The notes under the pieces were generated by a model. That model did not search any database and had not been told where the DNA came from. It saw nothing but the letters and a program-made list of their open reading frames with translations. Below are positions 8,601 to 17,107 of a DNA stretch of 64,000 bases, one piece after another. The DNA lies in contig CBDDLT010000024.1 of the NCBI GenBank assembly GCA_965230755.1, forward strand, positions 325,499-389,498, in the 5' to 3' direction. The position numbers and the translations under genes were made by a program. Positions within the stretch are counted from its first letter, which is position 1, and each line of letters opens with the position of its first letter. Source of the stretch: DATFJT01 sp965230755 (lineage in GTDB: Bacteria; Bacteroidota; Bacteroidia; Chitinophagales; Saprospiraceae).

Positions 8601-11600
8601 TCGCTTGCGAGGGATCGGGATTAGATCAGCATATCATTTATCTAAGCCCAACACCTCAAGCTGCTTATACTACGGAATGTGATGATTCTGATTTAAGCTA
8701 TACTATTACCTTTAACTTTTCTTCGGGAACAGGAAATTATCTACTCAATAATGCTCCGGTAACCAATCCATATACCACACCACCGATCCCATCCGGAGAT
8801 CAAAATACCTGGCTGGTTGACGATGATATGGGATGTGGTCCTATTCCCTATACGATTATTAGAGATTGTGAATGTGAAACCGATCCTGGTCAAATTGAGG
8901 ATATGAACCTAAGTCTATGCGTGGATGAGACTACCGACCTAACACAGATCCTACCTCAAGTACTGGACACGAATGATGTTGGAGGATACTTACTGTTCGC
9001 CGACCGACTGGATCCATTTAATTCTAGCATGGCCTATTTTCAAAACACGACCATCTCCTTTGGTATGATGGCAACACCGCTGATGGTAGTCGGAGTGACC
9101 TATTATATTGCTCCGGTTGCGGGTGCTGATGATCAAAATGGCTTCATTGATTTTATGAATGATGATTGTGCACAAATCGGTAATATCGTTGAACTGGTTT
9201 GGAATCCATTGCCAGATGTCAATTTCTACGGTGCTGAAGATATCTGTCTAGCAGAGTTGCTTAATTTGAACGTAGATCTGCTTGTTGGAACGGCGCCTTT
9301 CGATATTACTTATACCATCAATAGCGCTACACCGCAGAATGCAAGATTGAATTCGATCAATGATGTATTAAGCATTCAAGGAGGTAGTACTGATTTTCCT
9401 ATCGGCACTTATACCATAGATCTTGTCTCCGTGACGGATGCCAACGGATGTACTAGTCCCTTGACATTGATGCAGAGTTTTGAAGTTCAAGATACCATTG
9501 ATGTTTCAGCCGAAATCGCAGAATGCGATGGAACTCAAGAAAATTACCGAGTTAGTTTTACTATTTCCGGTGGTAGCGGGGACTATAGTGTAACCCGGGT
9601 AGGTGGTGCCACGGTCCAAACAGGATCCAACTATGTTAGCCCTTGGATTCCAGCCGCAATGACCAATTACGAGTTCCTGATTGTCGATAATATCTATGAT
9701 TGTGATACGGATACCATATCTGGAGAACACGATTGTGATTGTCCTTTTGCCGGTATTGTTAACGACATTCCTTTAGAGCTATGTGAAGATGAGATAGCCA
9801 TGGTAAGTATACCATCCAATACAGGAGTTCAACTGTTCGACTTAGATACGGCGGAGTATATTCTACATACGCGAAATGATGGAATTCGAGTAGGCCCTCC
9901 ATTACAGCGCAGTTTTGATGGAAGTTTCAGTTTTGATCCACTCAGCATGCAGTTTGGTGTGACTTACTATATCAGCAGAATGGTTGGAGATATTGGCATA
10001 GATGGTCTGATCGATCTTGGAGACGAGTGTTCCGAAGAAGTTTCTAATGGACAGCCGGTAACATGGTATGAAAATCCGGAAGCAATCATTTCCGGTGCCG
10101 ATATGCTGATCTTGAACTGTATTAATATGAGTTATACCTTGCTGGGCAATAATTCTACTCCTAACGGAAATATTGAGTATCTGTGGATATTAGAAGATAA
10201 TGGACAGACCACTTCTCCATTGAATGGGGAGAATATTGTCGTAACACAACCAGGCACGTACATTTTAGAAGTAACAACGCTAAATAGTTCTTGTGTAAGT
10301 CGCGATACGGTCACTGTCATTCAGGATGACGAAGTTCCTATTGCTATTGCAGCGGATCCTGATACTTTGGATTGTTTTGAACCGACTCAATTCTTAGATG
10401 CCACCGGCTCTGATTTTGGTCCGGACTTTGAATTGACCTGGACATTACCCGATGGTACTTCTGTTCCTGCAGACAGTTTGCTTTTCCTTGTGGATGAGGC
10501 AGGCATGTACACCTTACGAGTGTATAATATGATCAATGTTTGCGAACAGACTTATTCTGTAACGGTAGAAGAAGATTTCGAATTTCCAGAAGTCAATCCA
10601 GGCCTTGGAGGGGAATTTGATTGTCACACGGACTCAATTCTACTCGCTGGGAATGCTATTACAGCATCCGGTGAATACGATATCAATTGGTATTGGAATG
10701 GTGATTTAATTCCGGGAGCAAATTCTGAGGGACTGACAATTACAGAAGGAGGCTGGTACGCATTGGAAGCGATAGATCCGGCCAACGGTTGCTTGTCTAT
10801 CGATAGCGTTTATGTTTCTGCTGATGAAGACGTCCCTTACGACGCCATAATTCAAGCATTCGATCCACAATGTCATGATGAAGAAAACGGATTCATTAAT
10901 GTGGACACCGTATTGGGTGGCAATTTACCTTATGAATTCTCAGTAAATGGAGGCCCGTTCACGCTAACACCTACTTTCTTTGATTTGGGCTGGGGTGAGT
11001 ATTCTTTGACAGTAAGAGATCAGAATGGATGTACATGGGAAACAACGGTGAGTTTAAATAACCCTCCTCCCGTTGTGGTAGATCTTGGACAGGATACCAC
11101 TATCTTATGGGGAGATACTATTGACTTAATTGGAAATATCAATAATGTCGATCAAACCGGAGAGGGGCAATACGACATTGATACAATTTACATTAGTTAC
11201 TTAGACAGTTTATCGTGTTTGGATTGTCTTTATCCTACCGCTGAGGTTGGGCCATTGGCTTCTACGATATATACCATTACGGTAGTCACTGGAAATGGCT
11301 GTGTTGCATCGGATAATCGCCGTGTAAATGTTCAGCTTAGAAGGCCTTTCTTTGTTCCGGGAGCATTCTCGCCCAATGGAGATGGGATCAATGATTTTCT
11401 CACTTTGCACATGGGTAATTTGGAGTTCATAGAGAGGGTCTCGGACTTCAGGTTGTATGACAGATGGGGAGAGGAAATCTACGTCAATGACGAGATCAGG
11501 CCGGAGACACAGGTCGAATTATGGGATGGCTCATTCAATGGAGAAACAATGAATCCTCAAGTCTTTGTCTGGACCGCAACAGTGCTTTACAAGGATGGAC

Positions 11601-11641
11601 ACGAAGAGGTTCATTATGGGGATATTACGCTGGTGCGATAA
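5675..11641 (+). CDS. Giant T9SS type B cell-surface protein with SprB-like repeat and gliding-associated C-terminal domain
   Basis: 1988 residues. A signal peptide spans about 1-25 (ends LYGQ). The N-terminal part is Cys-rich. Three related modules of about 270-290 residues begin near residues 794, 1066 and 1353. Each has a Cys-x-Cys start, an LxLCxDE motif, a TYYI strand and a following strand on an Asp/Gly-rich loop. Near 1720-1800 a SprB-type repeat is visible (CHDEENGFINV, GGNLPYEFSVNGG, YSLTVRDQNGCTW). The last ~90 residues match the CHU_C gliding motility domain (PGAFSPNGDGINDFL, LYDRWGEEIY, GDITLVR), the type B T9SS export signal. Likely an adhesin or motility-associated surface protein. 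The gene stands alone and is large enough that internal frame errors would be obvious; none is seen. Confidence 0.92.
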   Translation: MKYPILLVRLCLVLSFANVNFLYGQGGCNPCDPACLDENLNQELRNCDCGQSTQNFSCGAPHNSVFYYFCPSSPSITFTVEVCNCTNPGGTVQGGIQLITYEMIDGDCGTLQEVDCEGNGQGVNGPGCVTQSYTMSGHSPGQPHILQIDGFAGDCCTYTAATSDISDIELPEPPILDPADDPVTLCLGEDLLMTILNTADCIFHDWRVASGTQFVSLDGNGAEATISGLSAGNSSICVTAENGCDSPEETCFNVEVIPPPSLNPIGEIVSCEQFVDFCDIYSGFFDPELSPDPFNEGWDISFHESFNDAENNQNPIACPYDLNGQTLHTIFIRVSNGNCYTVEIFTINFQLPVIKDIQLDPFCGSPINLANVVTVEDVNGLPYTRISFYEEENDAIDDVGELIPAEVEESGNYCVRAETAFGCFNVLCFDVEIVPIPEIEVEDPPLLCWTEPFEFNLDDLLVRELTGLYDPANLDIRWFESIPTTDTDLNFFINPRSTVNAPGCYFAVAVIEINAANQRYCASNPVEVCLDTISPPEVYITAIAPDCAEDMTEITFHFNQDGPFNVEYVLSNGNNDFFSTNEGDRTHTEEILIEPFTDTICVEIISLELVDAILDDCEAIIMDSVCIRPPQGDTLTIGVDTAICEGEDAALIFSYLGSSSLTVEYTDGNTVFMIDNLTDGHTELVSPSTTTTYTLVSAVNTSGCAIAVADSATITVNTVPNFTIEGYVCNGAQEYQATISISGGIPGTYTIDGNLVTNPNDTFVTAWFSNNVPFIHELNDASLCGPVEITGSENCNCPNRAGTMQSDLLELCVDAVAVATHNLDSLSFSDDNFYFALHTGSGNVLENVIATSDLPEFAFVSPMTTGTTYYISAVSGNDDGLGGIVLMDSCTEVSLGQPVIFYDIPAAFLDGESTICFGDQATIPITFTGEIPFRVRIDTNGVLFDTISVNSTTYDLIISPSANPTAVTIPWMIDDIACEGSGLDQHIIYLSPTPQAAYTTECDDSDLSYTITFNFSSGTGNYLLNNAPVTNPYTTPPIPSGDQNTWLVDDDMGCGPIPYTIIRDCECETDPGQIEDMNLSLCVDETTDLTQILPQVLDTNDVGGYLLFADRLDPFNSSMAYFQNTTISFGMMATPLMVVGVTYYIAPVAGADDQNGFIDFMNDDCAQIGNIVELVWNPLPDVNFYGAEDICLAELLNLNVDLLVGTAPFDITYTINSATPQNARLNSINDVLSIQGGSTDFPIGTYTIDLVSVTDANGCTSPLTLMQSFEVQDTIDVSAEIAECDGTQENYRVSFTISGGSGDYSVTRVGGATVQTGSNYVSPWIPAAMTNYEFLIVDNIYDCDTDTISGEHDCDCPFAGIVNDIPLELCEDEIAMVSIPSNTGVQLFDLDTAEYILHTRNDGIRVGPPLQRSFDGSFSFDPLSMQFGVTYYISRMVGDIGIDGLIDLGDECSEEVSNGQPVTWYENPEAIISGADMLILNCINMSYTLLGNNSTPNGNIEYLWILEDNGQTTSPLNGENIVVTQPGTYILEVTTLNSSCVSRDTVTVIQDDEVPIAIAADPDTLDCFEPTQFLDATGSDFGPDFELTWTLPDGTSVPADSLLFLVDEAGMYTLRVYNMINVCEQTYSVTVEEDFEFPEVNPGLGGEFDCHTDSILLAGNAITASGEYDINWYWNGDLIPGANSEGLTITEGGWYALEAIDPANGCLSIDSVYVSADEDVPYDAIIQAFDPQCHDEENGFINVDTVLGGNLPYEFSVNGGPFTLTPTFFDLGWGEYSLTVRDQNGCTWETTVSLNNPPPVVVDLGQDTTILWGDTIDLIGNINNVDQTGEGQYDIDTIYISYLDSLSCLDCLYPTAEVGPLASTIYTITVVTGNGCVASDNRRVNVQLRRPFFVPGAFSPNGDGINDFLTLHMGNLEFIERVSDFRLYDRWGEEIYVNDEIRPETQVELWDGSFNGETMNPQVFVWTATVLYKDGHEEVHYGDITLVR

Positions 11642-11664
11642 TATGGATTAATCGAAGATGATGA

Positions 11665-14600
11665 TTAACCAATCCTCAGTTGTTCCAGTGTATTCAATGC
11701 TTTTTTAGGAGTATTAATACCTGGGATAACTAGTATCAGATGCCGATTGGTTTTCTTGAGTTGTAAGCTGTTGGCGCGACTCGGATGTGTGATTTTGGCC
11801 AATAATGAATTAAAAGCATCGGACTCATAAAAAGCGGATTGCGGATCACCGGGGAAAAAGCATTTTAGGGTGTCTTTTTTGAGGACTATTCTCTCAAATG
11901 CCAATTTTTTGCCGATCCATCTGAGTCGCAAAGCATCAAAAAGCCCGTAGACTACTTCTGGAATTGGGCCAAATCGATCTTTTAAAGTCTCGGAGAATTG
12001 AGCGAGTCGCTCTTCATCTTCGATACTATCCAATTCGGTATAAAGTCTTAGTCTTTCTTTTATATTACTGATGTAACTATCCGGTATCAGCATTTCCGTA
12101 TCCATTTCTACCTCGACATCACGAACATATTCTCTTTCTTTTTCATCCTTTTGAGTAAATACTTCCTTGAATTCGGTTTCTTTCAATTCCTGGATGGCTT
12201 CGTCTAGAATTTTCTGATAAGTATCATACCCCAGTTCAGAGATAAAACCACTCTGTTCAGCTCCCAGTAAGTTACCGGCACCACGAATGTCAAGATCCCT
12301 CATCGCAATGTCCAATCCACTTCCGAGGTCAGAAAATTCTTCAATGGTCTTAAGGCGCTTTCTGGCATCTGCCGTAAGTGTCGACATTGGAGAACTCAAT
12401 AGGTAGCAAAACGCTTTTCTATTCGACCTTCCAACTCTTCCTCTTAATTGGTGCAAATCACTCAGACCAAATTGATGCGCATTATTGATGATGATGGTAT
12501 TGGCATTGGCAATGTCTAGTCCAGTTTCTATGATATTGGTGCAGATCAACACGTCGTACTTCTGCTCAATAAAGTCGACCAAGGTTGTTTCCAATTGTTT
12601 GGCTTCCATTTGTCCGTGAGCAAAACCAATCGTGAGATCCGGGCACATTCTTCTTACCATGACCACAATATCCTGTAGTGATTTCACTCTGTTATGAACA
12701 AAGAAAACCTGGCCTCCTCTATTGACCTCGTAGTAAATGGACTCTTTGATTAAGGATTCATTGAAGACCCTTAATTCGGTGTGGATTGGCTGTCGGTTCG
12801 GAGGCGGTGTTCTTAGAATCGACATATCACGAGCGGCCATCAGAGAGAATTGCAAGGTTCTCGGGATGGGCGTTGCCGTAAGAATTAAGGTATCTACATT
12901 GACTTTAAACTCCCTCAAGCGCTCTTTTGCGGAAACACCAAATTTTTGCTCTTCATCAATAACCAATATCCCTAAGTCCTTGAATTTTGTTTTCTTATTG
13001 AGTAAAGCATGAGTGCCAATGATCAGTTCTATTTCTCCGGACTCAACCTTTTCATAGATCAATCGCTTTTCTTTGCTGCTTCTGAACCGATTGATATAGT
13101 CAATGCTCACCCCAAAATCCTCCAGGCGATCCTTGAAAGTCTGATAGTGTTGTAAAGCCAAAATGGTTGTAGGAACCAGAAGTGCGGCTTGTTTTCCATT
13201 GACGATCGCCTTAAATATGGCTCTTAAAGCAATTTCAGTTTTTCCAAACCCGACATCGCCACAGATCAAGCGATCCATCGGAAAGGGACTTTCCATATCC
13301 TGTTTAACTTCCAGTGTTGCTTTTTCCTGATCAGGTGTATCTTCATAGAGGAAAGAAGCTTCCAGTTCATTCTGCAAGTATCCATCTGGCTGAAAGGCAT
13401 GGCCTTCCGCTTTTTTTCTCTTGGCGTATAGTTTGATCAACGATCCCGCAATGTCCTTGACTTTCTTTTTGGTCTTCGACTTGAGTTTTTTCCAGTGATC
13501 TGAACCTAATTTGCTCAGCCCGGGAGCATTGCCGTCCTTCCCAATGTATTTGGTGATCTTATGAAGGGAATTGATTCCAACATAGAGGACATCATTGTTT
13601 TTATAAATAATCCTCACGGACTCTTGAAGCTTTCCGTTGATATCGATTTTTTCCAATCCAGAATAACGACCAACTCCGTGATCAATGTGCGTCACAAAGT
13701 CTCCTGCCTCAAGTTCTTTGATCAATTTGAGATTGAGAGCCTGATCCTTGGTATAACCTCGCTTTAGACTATATCGGTGATATCGCTGAAATATTTGGTG
13801 GTCAGTGAGTATCGCTATCCCCATGTATGGACTCATGAAACCCTCATGAAGAGAAATCTGAATGGGCTGATAGCTCAATTCGGCATTGAGATCATCAAAG
13901 ATCGCATCAAATCGTTGGAACTGCTTGGGATTGTTGGATATGATGTAATTCTTAATTCCGGCCTGCTCATTTTCTTTTAGATGTCGAATGACCAGATCAA
14001 ATTTTTTGTTGAAGTCCTTTTGAGGAGCAACTTCAAAATTAATTTTGGTATCCACTTGGGCGTCTAGAGAAGGTTTTTGAGCGATAAGTTTGAAGCGCAA
14101 CAGGTCTTCTGCCAGGGCTTCTATCTTAAGGAAAGAGCGGTCTCGTACCATGCTTGCCCACTCTGAGCGATCCGCCTTGCTTATTTTGGAAGCAAATTCT
14201 ACTGCCTTTTCATAGGTGTCCGTTATCCTATCAATGAGCATTTGCTGATCATCTATCCACAGAATGGTATTGCTAGGGTCGAATAGCTGGAAGAAACTTA
14301 CTTTTTGTTCCTTCGAGAAAGAATTATTGATATTCGGGATTAGTTTGAGTCGAGCAATATTTTTGAAACTCAACTGTGTGGTGGGGTTAAAGCTTCTGAT
14401 ACTCTCCACTTCATCGTCAAACAACTCTATTCGATAGGGCCATTCATTGCCAAATGAAAAGATGTCAAATATTCCTCCTCGAATGGAAAATTGTCCAGGC
14501 TCGTATACGAAGTCCGTTCGATTAAAACCAAAATCTATCAGTTTTAAAATAAGCTCATCGAGATTCAAAGTATTTCCTTTCTCAATCAGGATATGCTCCT

Positions 14601-15063
14601 GATCCAGCTCTTCAGGAGCGACCAACATCTCCAAAACGGCCTCCGGGTAACTAACAATGATATTCTTCTTGTCCTGTCTGATTTTCGAACTCAAAGAAGT
14701 CCTTTGTTGTACATGCTCGTTTTTGACCTCGGAAAACTGTCCTGGACGCTTAAAGGAATCCGGGAGAAAAAGAATCTCATCCTCAGGCAATAAAGCTTCC
14801 AAGTCGTTGAGCAAATAAGCCGCTGATTCTTTGTCCTGAGCAATATGAATATGGGTTTTGCTTTCTAAGCGATTAAGAACGGAACATAAAAATGCAGGGA
14901 AAGAACCCGCTACTTTGTCAATATGCAGATAGTTACTGTCGTCCTCAAAGAATTCTAGAATCGAGTGAATCTTTTGTTTTTGGGCACAGTAATCCTGTAA
15001 TTCTTGTAGAATTTTGGTGCTCAAGGTGTTCATTTCTTTGAGTTCGTTTTGATCGATGGACAA
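11665..15063 (-). CDS. mfd: Transcription-repair coupling factor Mfd
   Basis: 1132 residues, normal for Mfd. In order: a UvrB-like N-terminal region; the RNA polymerase interacting CarD-like domain (about 430-500, GDFVTHIDHGVGRYSGLEKI); the helicase with Walker A GDVGFGKTEIA near residue 598; the DEEQKFG box near 703; TATPIPRTL; the RGRVGRSNR motif near 872; and the C-terminal TRCF domain. It removes RNA polymerase stalled at DNA lesions and recruits UvrA. The ATG at 15063 is followed by a normal Mfd N-terminus. It is convergent with the giant surface-protein gene and transcribed alone. Confidence 0.97.
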   Translation of the reverse strand: MSIDQNELKEMNTLSTKILQELQDYCAQKQKIHSILEFFEDDSNYLHIDKVAGSFPAFLCSVLNRLESKTHIHIAQDKESAAYLLNDLEALLPEDEILFLPDSFKRPGQFSEVKNEHVQQRTSLSSKIRQDKKNIIVSYPEAVLEMLVAPEELDQEHILIEKGNTLNLDELILKLIDFGFNRTDFVYEPGQFSIRGGIFDIFSFGNEWPYRIELFDDEVESIRSFNPTTQLSFKNIARLKLIPNINNSFSKEQKVSFFQLFDPSNTILWIDDQQMLIDRITDTYEKAVEFASKISKADRSEWASMVRDRSFLKIEALAEDLLRFKLIAQKPSLDAQVDTKINFEVAPQKDFNKKFDLVIRHLKENEQAGIKNYIISNNPKQFQRFDAIFDDLNAELSYQPIQISLHEGFMSPYMGIAILTDHQIFQRYHRYSLKRGYTKDQALNLKLIKELEAGDFVTHIDHGVGRYSGLEKIDINGKLQESVRIIYKNNDVLYVGINSLHKITKYIGKDGNAPGLSKLGSDHWKKLKSKTKKKVKDIAGSLIKLYAKRKKAEGHAFQPDGYLQNELEASFLYEDTPDQEKATLEVKQDMESPFPMDRLICGDVGFGKTEIALRAIFKAIVNGKQAALLVPTTILALQHYQTFKDRLEDFGVSIDYINRFRSSKEKRLIYEKVESGEIELIIGTHALLNKKTKFKDLGILVIDEEQKFGVSAKERLREFKVNVDTLILTATPIPRTLQFSLMAARDMSILRTPPPNRQPIHTELRVFNESLIKESIYYEVNRGGQVFFVHNRVKSLQDIVVMVRRMCPDLTIGFAHGQMEAKQLETTLVDFIEQKYDVLICTNIIETGLDIANANTIIINNAHQFGLSDLHQLRGRVGRSNRKAFCYLLSSPMSTLTADARKRLKTIEEFSDLGSGLDIAMRDLDIRGAGNLLGAEQSGFISELGYDTYQKILDEAIQELKETEFKEVFTQKDEKEREYVRDVEVEMDTEMLIPDSYISNIKERLRLYTELDSIEDEERLAQFSETLKDRFGPIPEVVYGLFDALRLRWIGKKLAFERIVLKKDTLKCFFPGDPQSAFYESDAFNSLLAKITHPSRANSLQLKKTNRHLILVIPGINTPKKALNTLEQLRIG

Positions 15064-15155
15064 TGTCTTAATGATAGCTGATTTTAGGAATTAACTAACA
15101 AGATTACCTATATGTTTTCCAATCAATGTTGTATTTTGGAGTAAATATATAAGAG

Positions 15156-15611
15156 ATGAGAATAGAAGCCAACTCTCCGGAGGATTATATTGATCAGTTG
15201 CCAGAAGAAAGGAAAGAAGTTATTTCCAAGTTGAGGAATATATTGCTGAACAATTTACCCGAGGGTTTTGAAGAGGGGATGAATTACGGTATGATTGGTT
15301 ATTTTGTTCCTCATAGTATTTACCCCGGTGGATATCATGTTACACCAGAACTGCCACTTCCGTTTATTAGTCTGGCTTCTCAGAAAAATCATGTGGGCTT
15401 CTATCATATGGGAATATATGCGGATCCGGTATTGATGGACTGGTTTGTCGAAGAGTTTCCCAATCATGCCAAGAGGAAGCTAGACATGGGCAAGAGCTGT
15501 ATTCGATTCAAGAAAATGGATGATATTCCCTATGACTTGTTACAAGAATTGGTGACGAAGATGTCTGTACAGGAGTGGATTGACATATACGAGCGATCTT
15601 TTAAGAAGTGA
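15156..15611 (+). CDS. DUF1801 domain protein
   Basis: 151 residues. The opening (SPEDYIDQLPEERKEVISKLRNI), the EEGMNYGMIGYF stretch and the C-terminal CIRFKKMDDIP segment match small DUF1801/YdhG-like proteins, which are of uncertain function. It is cytoplasmic, with no signal or membrane segment, and divergent from mfd with a 92-base gap that must hold both promoters. Confidence 0.85.
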   Translation: MRIEANSPEDYIDQLPEERKEVISKLRNILLNNLPEGFEEGMNYGMIGYFVPHSIYPGGYHVTPELPLPFISLASQKNHVGFYHMGIYADPVLMDWFVEEFPNHAKRKLDMGKSCIRFKKMDDIPYDLLQELVTKMSVQEWIDIYERSFKK

Positions 15612-15620
15612 ATGAATTCT

Positions 15621-16751
15621 TTATTGCTGAGGTAGGATTTCAGCGAGAATTTGATAGAGCTTTTCTGCAGATTTATCCCAATTAAAATGATCCAATCTTC
15701 GGTGGCCTTTTTCAATCAACTCCGTTCTCAAAACTTCATTCTCCACAATAGTTTGGATTTTTTTCGCAATATCCTGAGAGTCCAGAGGATTAGCCAATAA
15801 AGCTGCGTCTCCGGCGACCTCAGGCATAGAACTCACATTGCTCGTCAGTACAGGAACTCCCGCTGCCATTGCTTCTAAGACAGGTATGCCAAAACCTTCA
15901 TATAAAGAAATATAGCAAAAGGCTCTAGCTGCACTCATAAGTTCGCTGAGATTTTCTTCCGATATATATCCCGTGCTAATGATATCTTCTCGATAGGGAG
16001 ATTCCGACATTAATTTTTTCGTTCCCTCAGATTTCCACGCCCATCTTCCTGCGAGAACAAGTTTGACCTTTGATTCCGTTTTGCTCTTAAATATATTGAA
16101 AGCCTTGATCAGTTGATCGACATTTTTTCTCGGATGAATAGATCCAACGTATAGCAAATAGTCTTCGCCCTCTGTAAAACTGTCTTTGATTTTCTGCTTT
16201 TCTTCGTGGTGAATAGGCTTAAAATTATGGGTAAAACCATTGTATACCACTTCCACTTTATCTCTAGCTTCCGGATAATTTTCTAATATCTCATTCTTTG
16301 AGAATTCGGAGACGGTTATGATTTTTGTGGAAGACTTGATCACTTTCGGTGTTCTCCATCTCCAATATTTTTCAGCGAGATAGGGAATTTGCTGATCTAG
16401 TTTTACAAATCCAATGTCATGAATCACCGTTACATTCGGAATTTTTAAGTTCAAGGTTGTCAGCCCATCCGGAGAAAGATATACATCCGGTTTAATTTTT
16501 TCCAGCACTCTTCGACTTGAAAATTCGTACCATATATACCATAAAAAAGGATGGCGAGCCTGAGGATAAACGATAAGTGGCTTTTCGTTGGTCCCAAAAA
16601 TAAAAGAGGAATCGTACTTTCTATCGAATAAAAAATAGAATTGATCTTCCGGATGAGCTTCCACCAGTCTTTTGGCTATTTCATAGGTGAAACGCGCAAA
16701 GCCCTCTAAGTTTGGGTCGGCTAGAAACTTGGTATTAATAGCTATTTTCAT
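15621..16751 (-). CDS. Glycosyltransferase family 4 protein
   Basis: 376 residues of GT-B fold. The nucleotide-sugar binding half carries GSIHPRKNVDQL near residue 202 and the EGFGIPVLEAMAAG motif near 283, with the expected Glu pair (E-x7-E). MPEVAGDAALL follows, as is common in retaining GT4 enzymes. It likely adds a sugar to a lipid-linked oligosaccharide or surface glycan. It is divergent from the flippase-Wzz-ligase genes 350 bases away, which fits a shared role in polysaccharide synthesis. Donor and acceptor cannot be told. Confidence 0.92.
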   Translation of the reverse strand: MKIAINTKFLADPNLEGFARFTYEIAKRLVEAHPEDQFYFLFDRKYDSSFIFGTNEKPLIVYPQARHPFLWYIWYEFSSRRVLEKIKPDVYLSPDGLTTLNLKIPNVTVIHDIGFVKLDQQIPYLAEKYWRWRTPKVIKSSTKIITVSEFSKNEILENYPEARDKVEVVYNGFTHNFKPIHHEEKQKIKDSFTEGEDYLLYVGSIHPRKNVDQLIKAFNIFKSKTESKVKLVLAGRWAWKSEGTKKLMSESPYREDIISTGYISEENLSELMSAARAFCYISLYEGFGIPVLEAMAAGVPVLTSNVSSMPEVAGDAALLANPLDSQDIAKKIQTIVENEVLRTELIEKGHRRLDHFNWDKSAEKLYQILAEILPQQ

Positions 16752-16883
16752 TCACTGAATAGTATCGAAAAGTAAATTAAGATTATTTTTTGATTCGACT
16801 TAAAAAAAGAAGTTTTTCCTGGTCTTAGTGAATATTTTCAGTTTTACACGATTCTGAACTAAAGCCATCATCCCCAATCTCCA

Positions 16884-16925
16884 AAAGCGCCAACAAGCCA
16901 AGACCCCAAAGCGCCAACAAGCCAA
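16884..16925 (+). repeat. Two-copy 18-bp tandem repeat
   Basis: The unit AAAGCGCCAACAAGCCAA occurs at 16884-16901 and 16908-16925, identical in both copies with six bases between. Its higher G+C stands out from the A/T-rich surroundings. Confidence 0.8.
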
Positions 16926-17077
16926 AGCCCCTTAAACAAGAGATTTATTCCTCCCAATACTATAATATTACTCTGCATAAGGCACTGATTAGAAAGCCTT
17001 CCTGCAAGCCTGGGGCCTTTTTTCATTATTCATTGTTCATTTTTAATTATAAACTATTCATTTTTAACGGATAATGC

Positions 17078-17085
17078 TAATTTTG
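17078..17085 (+). promoter_or_regulatory. Bacteroidota -7 promoter box of the polysaccharide export operon
   Basis: TAATTTTG fits the TAnnTTTG consensus and lies 22 bases before the ATG at 17108. No convincing -33 TTG is present at the usual spacing, so this rests on the -7 element alone. Confidence 0.45.
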
Positions 17086-17107
17086 CCATGGCGATTATTT
17101 TCTCCCG

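Larger units (their letters stand above)
16752..17107. other. Intergenic region with short tandem repeat and A/T-rich repeat motifs
   Basis: No gene seen. It holds two exact 18-bp copies of a G/C-containing unit (16884-16901 and 16908-16925, spacing 24) and a stretch built from TTCATT words (17022-17066). It ends with a TAATTTTG -7 box at 17078-17085 for the downstream flippase gene. Confidence 0.6.
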
